From Saprospiraceae bacterium (GTDB lineage Bacteria > Bacteroidota > Bacteroidia > Chitinophagales > Saprospiraceae): a stretch of 64,000 nt of DNA. Made by a program: the position numbers and the translations under genes. The stretch is taken from positions 330,508 to 394,507 of the forward strand of contig JAKVCV010000011.1 of NCBI GenBank assembly GCA_022448945.1, in the 5' to 3' direction. Below are positions 20,405-29,440 of this stretch, piece after piece. Each line of letters starts with the position of its first letter. Position 1 is the first letter of the stretch. Under the pieces are notes generated by a model. The model had not been told where the DNA came from, did not search any database, and was given only the letters and a program-made list of their open reading frames with translations.

Positions 20405-21010
20405 TTATGAAGATAATTGTCCAAGGGCCTGTTTAATTAATTCACTAGAGTCATTAATATCGGGTTGGCCTTTTAAAACCCTGTTCAATGTTTTTTGAAC
20501 TAACGACTTATTAAACCCTAACGCAACCAAAGCAGACAACGCTTCCTCTCTTACTGCATTATTCATTGTTAAAGTTTGGGCAACAATTGTGCTATTAATA
20601 CCTCCATCTTTAAGTATTTTATCTTTTAATTCTAAAACAATGCGTTTAGAGGCCTTTGGACCTATGCCTTTAGCACTTTTTAGCGTGTCAATGTTTTCAG
20701 AAATTATTGCATGCCGAACATCTTGGGCAGATAGAGTTGACAGCAACAGCCTTGCAGTACTAGGACCAACTCCTGAAACTGAAATAAGTTGTGTAAAAAC
20801 ATAACGTTCATCATCTTCTGCAAACCCATAAAGTGTTTGGCTATCCTCTTTAACAATAAAATGAGTTAATAATTTTGTTTCTTTAAGTAGCTTAATTTTA
20901 TTAAAAGTGCTTAGAGTTATTTGAACTAGATATCCAATGCCATTGTTGGTTTCAACAATGACACTTGTAGGATTGATATCAGTTAATTTACCTTTTAGGT
21001 ATACAATCAT
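20405..21010 (-). CDS. ruvA: Holliday junction DNA helicase subunit RuvA
   Basis: 201-aa tetrameric protein that binds four-way junctions and loads RuvB for branch migration. Domain I is an OB fold (MIVYLKGKLTDINPTSVIVE). Domain II carries two helix-hairpin-helix motifs, SVSGVGPSTARLLLSTL and SAKGIGPKASKRIVLELKD. Domain III is the small RuvB-binding helix bundle (VREEALSALVALGFNKS to the end). Full length. ruvB and ruvC are not in the window. In Bacteroidota ruvA often precedes sprA, as here. Confidence 0.96.
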   Translation of the reverse strand: MIVYLKGKLTDINPTSVIVETNNGIGYLVQITLSTFNKIKLLKETKLLTHFIVKEDSQTLYGFAEDDERYVFTQLISVSGVGPSTARLLLSTLSAQDVRHAIISENIDTLKSAKGIGPKASKRIVLELKDKILKDGGINSTIVAQTLTMNNAVREEALSALVALGFNKSLVQKTLNRVLKGQPDINDSSELIKQALGQLSS

Positions 21011-21281
21011 TGAAATTTATTTAAATTATGGGAATAAGTCGTATTAACAATAATATAAAACGCACAAATTATAAAAAAGCTAGTAAAAAAGGAGCTTAAT
21101 TTACTACTGTTAATAGTTTTTTTAACACATTGTAAACATATTGGGTGGTTTTTCCTTTTTATTTATAAATATTTCCACAAGTGGATAAATACGGATGATG
21201 TTATTCATAAATTAAATTCGTGTTGATTTGTCCCGTCTTTTTTAATTTTATTATTCTATTAATCCATTGTTTTAAAACGGA

Positions 21282-23384
21282 TTAATGATGCTGTTTTTTC
21301 TCCTTCGGGTGATATCTTTTAACTGCAGATTGATAAATTTTTTCTTTATCTAAAGTCATTAATTTTCTTTTTTGATGTGCATAAATATTCATTTGATCCG
21401 TATAGTGTATACTTGTAGGATGATTTGATTGTCCATACGGTAAAACGGTTTCAATTTGAATGTCCCTGCCCTTGTATCTTACAAGCATAATATATGATTC
21501 TCCAGAAATAGACCTTGCTTTGCCATTTTTATATGATGTTGTGTGCATTGCTGCAATCATATCTTCTAGGCCACAAATAGGAAATTCAATATCTGAACGG
21601 GTATGTTTTTGATATTCTCCAAGGCTTATTTTCAGAGAATTAAAGTGTTTTAAAAAGTATTCTTTCGTTTCGCGAAGTGTTTCGACTATTAATTTCTCAT
21701 CAATGTTACTTGAATTATATAATCCTTCTTTTTTAACTCTTTTGGTTAGTTTTTCATAATAAACACGCCAGTATGCAGCAGATAGGTTGTCAATATTTCC
21801 CCTACGATCCCATTTTTGAATTATTTCTATAAGGTCTTTAATTTCTGGATAAGAATTTGGGTCAATACGAAAAACATCATTTAACTGAAAAGGAGCGATT
21901 AACGAATCTGGATACTGTGTGTCATATTTTATTTTTAAAAAATCTTCGTAACTAAGTTTGTCGTAATTGTTAATAAGTTCCATAAAACGGACACTTCTGT
22001 TGTTTTCTTTTTCTCTATATCCTATAGTTGAATCGAATGCTTGAGCATTTAAATTATCATTTGGGTGCGTACAATTAAAAGGGCTGTTATTGGTATTAAA
22101 AATATATCCGTGATTGGGGTTTAATACTTGAGGGAGCTTTTCTATAGGTTGATAGTCTTTGGTTTTAGTTTTAGAAGTATTACCGGGCAATAACTTCTCC
22201 CAATTATAATTTCCTTCTCTTATAGGAATTTTGCCTGCACTCAAATAAAATATGTTGTCTTCTCTATCTGCATATACAATATTAAATCTCGGTATGGTGA
22301 CCATTGAAACAGCTTTTTTAAAAGATACAAAATCAGACGCTTTATTCATCTGGTACCATTGGTCAATAGACGAAATATTTGATAGTGCATTAGAATGAAA
22401 AGAAAAATATCCAGATTTGTTTTTTATTACAGGGCCATACTTACACCAGTAGATTTTTCTTGTAACAGGGATTTTTATACCTAAAAATATTTTTACTTTA
22501 AGCTTTGCTTTTGATTCCTCAAGAGGCAGCCATTCACCATCAAATTTATATTTATTTTTTTTTGTAGGGTGCATTTCAAGTTGATAAACGTCTATTAAAT
22601 CAGGATAGTTATATGTGTGTGTCCACCCTAAATATTCATTTGTTCCAATTAATGGAAATGGAGAGCCAGGGAATAATGCACCCAACATGTTCCAGCCCTC
22701 TTCGCTTACCATATGAGCTTCATACCATGAAAAAGGACCATCTAGTGGTTGATGCGTGTTTACATTTAAATATGTTTTGCCATCTTTGGTTTTATTCTTG
22801 CTAATAGCAAATCCATTTGAACCAATACCTCTATCTGTTTCTTTTGCTCCATTCAAATCATCTATTGGTTTTATTTTATTGTTGAATAGTTTATTTAAAA
22901 TATCACCAGAGTCAGAAAAAAAATGAATAACTAAGTTGTATGCGGTTAAGTAATCAGTAACAGTAATAGGAAAAGTTTTTTTCACAAGAACTTCATTTGG
23001 ATGTGCTTTGGCAAAGGCATTGATTCCTTCAACGTATCCCTCTATCACTTGTAAAACTTCTTTTGATAAGTATTTTTGTTGTGTTTTAGCTACATTTCGA
23101 CATCTTAGCAGCTGAACGACATAGTCAAAAATTACTCCTTCTTTACCCTTATATGATCCAAGCATAGAAATTGCGGGCAAAAATGTTTCTTGAATAGTTT
23201 TAAAGTTATCCTCTGAATGTGCCCAAGCTAGACCATAAGCAGCTTCCGCATCTGTTTTTGTAAAGATATGGGGCACTCCCCATTTGTCTCTTATGATAGT
23301 AATATTATCAGCGTTGATCTTTATAGATTGTCCATTTAAGGCAGAAAACACAAAAAGAAAACCGACAAGTATAAATACTTTCAT
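21282..23384 (-). CDS. Penicillin acylase family Ntn hydrolase
   Basis: 700-aa predicted periplasmic N-terminal-nucleophile amidase. A signal peptide (MKVFILVGFLFVFSALNGQS) is followed by the start of the alpha chain, NITIIRDKWGVPHIFTKTDAEAAY. Autocatalytic cleavage is expected before Ser189 in GIGSNGFAISKNKT, releasing a beta chain whose first residue is the nucleophile. The beta chain continues with LNVNTHQPLDGPFSWYEAHM, which is family-typical. Relatives cleave penicillin, glutaryl-cephalosporin or acyl-homoserine lactones; the real substrate here is unknown. It is 271 bp from ruvA and probably monocistronic or followed only by distal genes. Confidence 0.88.
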   Translation of the reverse strand: MKVFILVGFLFVFSALNGQSIKINADNITIIRDKWGVPHIFTKTDAEAAYGLAWAHSEDNFKTIQETFLPAISMLGSYKGKEGVIFDYVVQLLRCRNVAKTQQKYLSKEVLQVIEGYVEGINAFAKAHPNEVLVKKTFPITVTDYLTAYNLVIHFFSDSGDILNKLFNNKIKPIDDLNGAKETDRGIGSNGFAISKNKTKDGKTYLNVNTHQPLDGPFSWYEAHMVSEEGWNMLGALFPGSPFPLIGTNEYLGWTHTYNYPDLIDVYQLEMHPTKKNKYKFDGEWLPLEESKAKLKVKIFLGIKIPVTRKIYWCKYGPVIKNKSGYFSFHSNALSNISSIDQWYQMNKASDFVSFKKAVSMVTIPRFNIVYADREDNIFYLSAGKIPIREGNYNWEKLLPGNTSKTKTKDYQPIEKLPQVLNPNHGYIFNTNNSPFNCTHPNDNLNAQAFDSTIGYREKENNRSVRFMELINNYDKLSYEDFLKIKYDTQYPDSLIAPFQLNDVFRIDPNSYPEIKDLIEIIQKWDRRGNIDNLSAAYWRVYYEKLTKRVKKEGLYNSSNIDEKLIVETLRETKEYFLKHFNSLKISLGEYQKHTRSDIEFPICGLEDMIAAMHTTSYKNGKARSISGESYIMLVRYKGRDIQIETVLPYGQSNHPTSIHYTDQMNIYAHQKRKLMTLDKEKIYQSAVKRYHPKEKKQHH

Positions 23385-23428
23385 TAGGGCAAATTATTTA
23401 CTGTAAGAAATTGTTTGTTAATTAATTT

Positions 23429-23869
23429 TTATTCTGGAATGCTTTCAGCAAACGCTTTGAATCTATTCATTGTTAATTCAGTTTGTTTTTTAAAAACACC
23501 TTTCATAGCTAGAGCAGCAAATTTCATAAGTCCACCAAATTTAAAATTATTTTGCATTATCCACCTTGTCTTATTAGGGGCGATTTCCTTAAAATTATTA
23601 GTTACAGTATTAGTTACACCATCTGATTCATACATTAACACAAACTCATCTGGCAAGTTTCGTTTCAAAACAGTTTCATTCATGATAATTTTTTTAATTC
23701 CCATATTATAATTAATACGGGATTTCGCGCCCACTTGCCCTAAGTCTCCACTTAAATGTTCAAATTTTAAGAGGTTAGGTTGCCATTTTTTTAAATTTTC
23801 AGGGTTTTCAAATAATTCTATTAATTTATTCAGTGAGATATCTACAATTATTTCTATGTGAAACTTCAT
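23429..23869 (-). CDS. SRPBCC (START-like) family protein
   Basis: 146-aa cytoplasmic protein with the helix-grip pattern of polyketide-cyclase/START-like proteins: an initial strand MKFHIEIIVDISLNKLIELFENPENLKKWQP, then alternating strands (KSRINYNMG, EFVLMYESDG, KTRWIMQNNFKFGG) and a long C-terminal helix (KKQTELTMNRFKAFAESI). It likely binds a hydrophobic ligand, but no ligand can be named. It lies 44 bp upstream of the penicillin-acylase homologue on the same strand and may be cotranscribed with it. Confidence 0.75.
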   Translation of the reverse strand: MKFHIEIIVDISLNKLIELFENPENLKKWQPNLLKFEHLSGDLGQVGAKSRINYNMGIKKIIMNETVLKRNLPDEFVLMYESDGVTNTVTNNFKEIAPNKTRWIMQNNFKFGGLMKFAALAMKGVFKKQTELTMNRFKAFAESIPE

Positions 23870-23945
23870 GTTGTGTGATTTTTATTTAGTCCAATTGTGG
23901 AGATGCCATTTTTTTAATAGGATAAAATCGGCTAATTTAATTAGT

Positions 23946-24728
23946 TTAGAAATGCAAATGTTTCACTGTTAGGCCATTATTAACAAGTTGCTTAAGAGAA
24001 GCAATCCCAATCTCTAGATGCTTGTTCACAAAGTCCTGAGTGACTTGACCATCGCTTTTAGATGTTTTTACACCTTCCGGTGTCATAGGCATATCAGAAA
24101 CCAGTAAAAGAGCTCCAGCTGAAATTTTGTTGAAGAAAGCAGAAATAAATAACGTAGCTGTTTCCATATCAATTGCCATACATCGTATTGCCTTCAGGTA
24201 ATTTTTAAATTCTGTGTCGTGTTCCCATACCCTACGGTTTGTGGTATACACTGTGCCTGTCCAATAATCCAATTGAAAATCTCTAATGGTAGTAGAAATT
24301 GCCTTTTGTAATGCGAATGATGGCAAGGCAGGGACTTCAGGGGGAAAATAGTCATCTGAAGTACCTTCTCCACGAACAGCAGAGATTGGTAAAATTAAAT
24401 CTCCAACTTTGTTTTTGTCACTTCGAAGGCCTCCGCATTTTCCCAGGAACAAACATGCTTTTGGATTAATAGCAGTTAATAAGTCAATAATTGTAGCAGC
24501 ATTAGGACTTCCCATACCAAAGTTAATGATCGTAATACCATCTGCAGTAGCCGTTTGCATTGCTTTGCCATAGCCTTTTATTTCTACGTTATGCATTTCT
24601 GCAAATTCAACTACATAACTACTGAAATTGACAAGCAATATATATTTGCCAAAATCTTCAAGCTTAGTTCCTGTATATCTGGGCAACCAGTTTTGAACAA
24701 TTTCCAGCTTTGTTTCCATAGGTTTCAT
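23946..24728 (-). CDS. amn: AMP nucleosidase (phosphorylase-superfamily)
   Basis: 260-aa enzyme that hydrolyses AMP to adenine and ribose 5-phosphate. The short form found in Bacteroidota consists only of the phosphorylase-like catalytic domain. Family features are ITIINFGMGSPNAATIIDLL, FLGKCGGLR, DLILPISAVRGEGTSDDYFP, the CMAIDMETATLF motif with the ribose-binding Met-Glu, and LLVSDMPMTPEGVKTS. Two starts are possible (residue 1 or 4). The regulatory N-terminal domain of the E. coli enzyme is absent. Confidence 0.9.
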   Translation of the reverse strand: MKPMETKLEIVQNWLPRYTGTKLEDFGKYILLVNFSSYVVEFAEMHNVEIKGYGKAMQTATADGITIINFGMGSPNAATIIDLLTAINPKACLFLGKCGGLRSDKNKVGDLILPISAVRGEGTSDDYFPPEVPALPSFALQKAISTTIRDFQLDYWTGTVYTTNRRVWEHDTEFKNYLKAIRCMAIDMETATLFISAFFNKISAGALLLVSDMPMTPEGVKTSKSDGQVTQDFVNKHLEIGIASLKQLVNNGLTVKHLHF

Positions 24729-24876
24729 TTTAGATTAGGTTTAAATTCGACTTACCCTAACATCCAGTCGGCCAAAAATACAAAGTATTGTGGAGAAAGT
24801 CAATAAATACTCAAATTAGCAATATCGTACAACTTGACTTGATGAGGGATTGAATGCAATTGTAAAATTTGAGTGC

Positions 24877-26628
24877 TTAACGCACTAACATAACAGTACC
24901 TTTTCGCTCGAGCCACTCACCATTTGGTTGTATAAATCGAATGACATAAACATAGACCCCCATTTTAATTGCTTTTCCGTTTTTTGTGCCATCCCATGCT
25001 CTGTAAGGGTTAGTGGATTGAAAAATTTGTTGCCCGTAGCGATCATAAATTATCATGGAGTAATTACTGATGCTATTGCTAAAAACAATTAAAGGGCGGA
25101 AATGCCGATTTTTTCCGTTAGGCGAGACAGCATTAGGGATATGAACATTTGACATTTGTTTTACGCATGATTTGTTCGATTGGCTTAAAGCAATTTGGGT
25201 GAGTCCGCCTGGTAGATTTAAAGAGAGGGTTGCTATTACAAAATAGCAGCTATGAGCTTCAGCCTGATTTAAAACATCTAAATCATCAAAATAAGACAAT
25301 TCAGTAGCGGGTAAAGTAGCTATTAGTTGAGGAGTGTTATTAATTATTTTGTAAACCTGGTATTCCAGGACTGTACCATGCTCAAAAACCGCAATGTTCC
25401 ACGATATTTTATTAATAAACCCCTCTTGTGCTTCAGTTTTGAGGGAAATAGTTTCTACAAGATTACTCTTTACTGTAAAACCACATGCATCGAGAGAAGA
25501 AATCCTATAAAAAACACTATTTTGATCTGGTGCCGCACCAACATCCGAATAGGTGTTTGGCGAGGATCCAATAGAGTTTAAAACAAATATAGAACTCATA
25601 GAATTTGAATTTGAACCTCTGTGAATAGTCCCATTTACAAAATCAACATCTGTGTCCCAATCCCATTGAATTTCAACCTCATTAGTTGCTGTTACAGTGA
25701 GTTTTAAAATGTGTATAAAATCCATTGGCCGGTTCACACGGATATCAAAAGTAAGTTCATTCGAAACAGCACTATTGCTTTTATTATTTTCAATTGCCTT
25801 TATTTGGAAGCTTAGTAAATCATTATCTTGAGCATTCTGGAAAAGGTAAGAATTAGAAGTTTGCGGAATAGTGTCGTAAAGTATATATCCAATTCCATTT
25901 CGATTAACCCAAATTTCATAATGTTGAACGCCGTCTTTCCAGTTTTCGTAGCCATTCCAATTAAACAATATTTCTTGCTTACAAGTATCGATTACACCAC
26001 TGAGAATCATAGAAGTGTGTGGCCCTGTAGTCCCATCAATAGCGTTGCCAACGCCTAAAAGACTTTTATTACAAGGACTAACCGCAACAATAGCGTATCG
26101 TGCTAATAAAGAAGCTGCAGATATATCATTAAAAGAAGTTGCATTGATAATGCTGTTTGAGCTAGGGTATGGGAAAAAATTACCAGAACCATAAGGACTT
26201 TCTTTGTATAATTGATAACCAATCACTTCGGGACTCGGGCTTGGGTCCCAACTAACTACAGGAGAATTGCCAATAATATTAACGCTTTGAATGTCAGGTG
26301 TTATGGGGCGCAGGTTGCTTACGGCAAAAGAAAAATTCGTTAGTACTCCGCTACAGATCATACCTACTTTATAATTCCATGGAATTTCGCCAGGATTAGA
26401 ATGTGCTACGTTGGTAGACATAATAGTGTCTAAAGGAATAAAGGGGCCTGAATTATTGGCTTGCCCCAGTAACACATAACCTCCAAAGCCAGTACAGGGT
26501 GTAGCCTGCCAGGTAATAGAATCCTGACCTAAGCCCACTAACAATCTGGCACATACCTCTGGAGTTACCTGTGCTTGTAAGGATTGGATTAAGAAAATAA
26601 ATATTATGAATACCTTGTTTATGTGCAT
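24877..26628 (-). CDS. Secreted fibronectin-III-like protein with gliding-type (type B) C-terminal domain
   Basis: About 583-aa surface protein. The start is placed at the ATG at 26628 (MHINKVFIIFIFLIQSLQAQ), which gives a clean signal peptide; the frame is open 21 codons further upstream. The body holds several fibronectin-type-III-like units, with sequences such as PVVSWDPSPSPEVIGYQLYK, ILFNWNGYENWKDG and VEIQWDWDTDVDFVNGTIHR. The C-terminus (VHIPNAVSPNGKNRHFRP, MIIYDRYGQQIFQS, WDGTKNGKAIKMGVYVYVIRF) is the CHU_C/gliding motility-associated domain, a type B signal for T9SS export. Likely secreted through SprA. Ligand unknown. Confidence 0.88.
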   Translation of the reverse strand: MHINKVFIIFIFLIQSLQAQVTPEVCARLLVGLGQDSITWQATPCTGFGGYVLLGQANNSGPFIPLDTIMSTNVAHSNPGEIPWNYKVGMICSGVLTNFSFAVSNLRPITPDIQSVNIIGNSPVVSWDPSPSPEVIGYQLYKESPYGSGNFFPYPSSNSIINATSFNDISAASLLARYAIVAVSPCNKSLLGVGNAIDGTTGPHTSMILSGVIDTCKQEILFNWNGYENWKDGVQHYEIWVNRNGIGYILYDTIPQTSNSYLFQNAQDNDLLSFQIKAIENNKSNSAVSNELTFDIRVNRPMDFIHILKLTVTATNEVEIQWDWDTDVDFVNGTIHRGSNSNSMSSIFVLNSIGSSPNTYSDVGAAPDQNSVFYRISSLDACGFTVKSNLVETISLKTEAQEGFINKISWNIAVFEHGTVLEYQVYKIINNTPQLIATLPATELSYFDDLDVLNQAEAHSCYFVIATLSLNLPGGLTQIALSQSNKSCVKQMSNVHIPNAVSPNGKNRHFRPLIVFSNSISNYSMIIYDRYGQQIFQSTNPYRAWDGTKNGKAIKMGVYVYVIRFIQPNGEWLERKGTVMLVR

Positions 26629-26746
26629 ATGCTTTTGGGTGAATTCATTGTAATTTCTAACAAAGTAAACTTGAATATGCACAAAAAACAAGCCAGAGTA
26701 TGTTTTTTTTCGAATTTACATATTACCATCTTTATAATGGCTCATT

Positions 26747-28021
26747 CTAGATCGCGACTACTTCAATTAAATCTTCTTTCTTTAAATACTTTTGTGCCAT
26801 AGTTTGTATTTCCTCTGGAGAAATATTTTTTATGGTGTTAATGAAAGCATAAAAATAGTCTGCATTAAGTTCTGTTATGACTAGGCTTTTAATAACACTA
26901 GATACATTAAAAACGCCATCTAAACTGGTTAATTGTATGCCTAGGCAATAATTTTTAACCATTTCCAGTTCTTCTGTACCAATTAAAGTTTCTTTTAACC
27001 GATCTATTTCATTGTATATTTCTGCAATTGCAGTATTTTTAACATCTATACCAACATCCGTATGAATATACCAGTATCCACTATTGATCATATTTTCCAT
27101 AGAAGAATAAACACCATAAGTAAATCCGTTTCGTTCCCTGAGGTTTTGCATAAGGCGTGCTCCAAAATAACCCCCAAGTACCATGTTTGTCATGTAAAAG
27201 GCATTGTAATCATGATGTCCCCCGTTGAATGTCCTGCGGCCGATTCTAATAGAAGCCTGTAGGCTGTCATGAGAAACAATTTCTTTAAGAGATAAGTTGG
27301 CCTCTAGCTTAGGCATTTGGGGGTTGAATACATTTTGTTTCGGTTTTATAGGTAGCTCCCCAAAATGAGCGTTAAGTAGGTTGATGGCGTTTTCAGGAAT
27401 TTTGCCTGAAATAATTATTGTACAGTTGTTGGCGGTATAATTTTCTTTAAAATGGGTTATTATTTTATCCCTTGTGATATTTGTATATGAGGCAATAGTA
27501 GAGTTGTATCCATACGGATGATTGTGGCCAAATATTTTTTCAGTAAACAAACGATAAGCAACAATATCATTTTTAGTTAATTGAACTTTTAAGTTCTGTT
27601 GGTTTAGTTTAATAAATTTTGTTAACTCTATTTCTGAAAAAGCAGGTTCACAAAGTATCTCCTTCAGCATGGGTAGCAATGTCTTTAAATGTTTTGACAG
27701 GCATTGTAATTGAATGTTTACAGTATTAAACCCATCATATATAGCTAGTATTGCGCCGTAGTATTCAAAAAAATCAGCTATTTGTTCTGAGTTCTTATTT
27801 AAAGTGCCGGTTTTTAATAATTGAGCTGTGGCCTTTGCTATAAGCTGTTCTTTTTCATGCCACCTTCCTGCGTGAAAAATCAATTCTAATTTTATAACAC
27901 TTTGATTCCCTAAATTGATTTCATAAACAGGAATATCATTAGCTAACCTATATCTAATAGGGGTATGTAATTTCAGTGTTTCAACGGATTTTATTTCGGG
28001 GATTTTACTACGGTCTATCAT
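26747..28021 (-). CDS. M16 peptidase family protein lacking the zinc motif
   Basis: About 424-aa member of the insulinase/M16 family. The start is placed at 28021 (MIDRSKIPEIKSVETLKL), since the 12 codons upstream do not fit the family. M16 domain features are the YEINLGNQSVIKLELIFHAG strand, HFKENYTANNCTIIISGKI, and GGYFGARLMQNLRERNGFTYGVYSS. The HxxEH zinc site of active members is replaced by LIAKATAQLLKTGT, so this copy should be catalytically inactive, like the R/Y-motif subunit of M16B pairs. The active partner, usually adjacent in Bacteroidota, is not in the window. Confidence 0.88.
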   Translation of the reverse strand: MIDRSKIPEIKSVETLKLHTPIRYRLANDIPVYEINLGNQSVIKLELIFHAGRWHEKEQLIAKATAQLLKTGTLNKNSEQIADFFEYYGAILAIYDGFNTVNIQLQCLSKHLKTLLPMLKEILCEPAFSEIELTKFIKLNQQNLKVQLTKNDIVAYRLFTEKIFGHNHPYGYNSTIASYTNITRDKIITHFKENYTANNCTIIISGKIPENAINLLNAHFGELPIKPKQNVFNPQMPKLEANLSLKEIVSHDSLQASIRIGRRTFNGGHHDYNAFYMTNMVLGGYFGARLMQNLRERNGFTYGVYSSMENMINSGYWYIHTDVGIDVKNTAIAEIYNEIDRLKETLIGTEELEMVKNYCLGIQLTSLDGVFNVSSVIKSLVITELNADYFYAFINTIKNISPEEIQTMAQKYLKKEDLIEVVAI

Positions 28022-28039
28022 TTTTACGAACGATTTAAA

Positions 28040-28047
28040 CAAAGATA
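28040..28047 (-). promoter_or_regulatory. -7 box upstream of the M16 gene
   Basis: The minus strand reads TATCTTTG, matching TAnnTTTG, 18 bases before the ATG at 28021. This supports the shorter start, because an upstream start would overlap the promoter. The -33 TTTG is not found at the expected spacing. Confidence 0.4.
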
Positions 28048-28176
28048 CAAACAACAAACTAAAGCGCGTCAGATACGCATCAAAAATCTAAATGTATTAG
28101 AAGATATCTTTCGTATAAATAAAAAATAACTTAACTTTAATTCACTTATTAATATACACCTATACACTTTTCTTAA

Positions 28177-29403
28177 ATGAATTTTTTAAGAAGTCCAAAA
28201 ACGAAATATAAAAATTACTTTGACCAAGCTCGATTTGCTTTTGTTTGGTACATATGCTTATTTCAGTTAGTTTTGATGACCATTAATGCCTTGTCTCTTT
28301 ATATTGTGAGTGATGTTTTGGGGCGCCCGGATATTGCTATCATAACCTTGATGTTGGTCGCATTGGTTGTCTTGTCAAGAACAAAAAAATATGAATTAAT
28401 TAGTAAAGTCGGTGTGATTGCGACATTCCTGATATTGTCCTATACTTTATTGATCATAACTGATTATATCCATATTAACACGCCTATGTGGATGATTTTA
28501 AACATTCTTTTTGCCTTTTTTGTTTTGGGGCATAAGTGGGGTGTATTTTTTTGTGTCGCTCATTTTATTGTTTTGACGCAGTTTTTCGTTTTTAATATTC
28601 GCTCAAATATTGAGAACTTAAATACATTAGACCAAAAAGACATCATTAATTTTATAGTTGAAGCAGTAGTAATATGTGCTGCAGTAATTTATTTCAACCT
28701 AACTCGTGATAAAATTATTAAGCACAACCAAAACAAGGTCAGAGTAATTAATCAAAAATTAAATAAAAAGAATCAAATCATAGAGCATAAAAATGATGAA
28801 ATCTCTACACTGTTTAAAGAATCACATCATAGAATAAAAAATAACCTACAAATAATTATTAGCCTTCTAAGATTACAAATGATGGGCGAAAGAAACCCTG
28901 CTGAATCCGCGGTGATTACTGATGCGGTAAACAGAATTAATAGCATTTCAGCTATACATGAATATATATACAACCACAATCCATTAGAATCATTTGATAT
29001 GGAAAGTCATATAAAAAACCTTATCGATGAGATTGTAAGTACTTTTAATACGCATGTAAATTTACAATTAATTATAAATGTAAATGTGCAAAAAATAGGT
29101 TCAAAAAGTACGGTTTTAGTATCTCTTTTAATTAATGAGTTAGTAACAAATTCTATGAAATATGCTTTTTTAAACAAACCTAAAGGAAAGATTCAAGTTG
29201 ACATTAAACCTAACGCTTCAGAGAGGCTAAAATATGATATGTTGTATATGGATAGTGGTTGTTGGGTAGAAAAAAAAGAAAGAAAATCACTTGGTTCTGA
29301 TTTAATTGCTTCTATGGTCACTCAAATGAATGGTATATATGAAATTGTAAAGGAACCTGATTCAACTAAATACGCGATTAAAAATTTAAATTTTTCAGAA
29401 TAA
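28177..29403 (+). CDS. Membrane sensor histidine kinase, HisKA_2 type
   Basis: 408-aa kinase. Residues about 20-180 form five or six membrane segments with no obvious sensor loop. A short coiled linker (VINQKLNKKNQIIEHKNDEI) leads to the HisKA_2 box FKESHHRIKNNLQIIISLL, with the phosphoacceptor His at 217 or 218. The ATPase domain has a good N box (INELVTNSMKYAF) and G2-like SLGSDLIASMVTQMNG, but the G1 box reads MDSGCW instead of DxGxG. No response regulator is next to it, so it is an orphan. The partner and signal are unknown. Confidence 0.88.
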   Translation: MNFLRSPKTKYKNYFDQARFAFVWYICLFQLVLMTINALSLYIVSDVLGRPDIAIITLMLVALVVLSRTKKYELISKVGVIATFLILSYTLLIITDYIHINTPMWMILNILFAFFVLGHKWGVFFCVAHFIVLTQFFVFNIRSNIENLNTLDQKDIINFIVEAVVICAAVIYFNLTRDKIIKHNQNKVRVINQKLNKKNQIIEHKNDEISTLFKESHHRIKNNLQIIISLLRLQMMGERNPAESAVITDAVNRINSISAIHEYIYNHNPLESFDMESHIKNLIDEIVSTFNTHVNLQLIINVNVQKIGSKSTVLVSLLINELVTNSMKYAFLNKPKGKIQVDIKPNASERLKYDMLYMDSGCWVEKKERKSLGSDLIASMVTQMNGIYEIVKEPDSTKYAIKNLNFSE

Positions 29404-29440
29404 AACAAAAATTTACTAGTAGCCTGATTTCAACTTCAAT

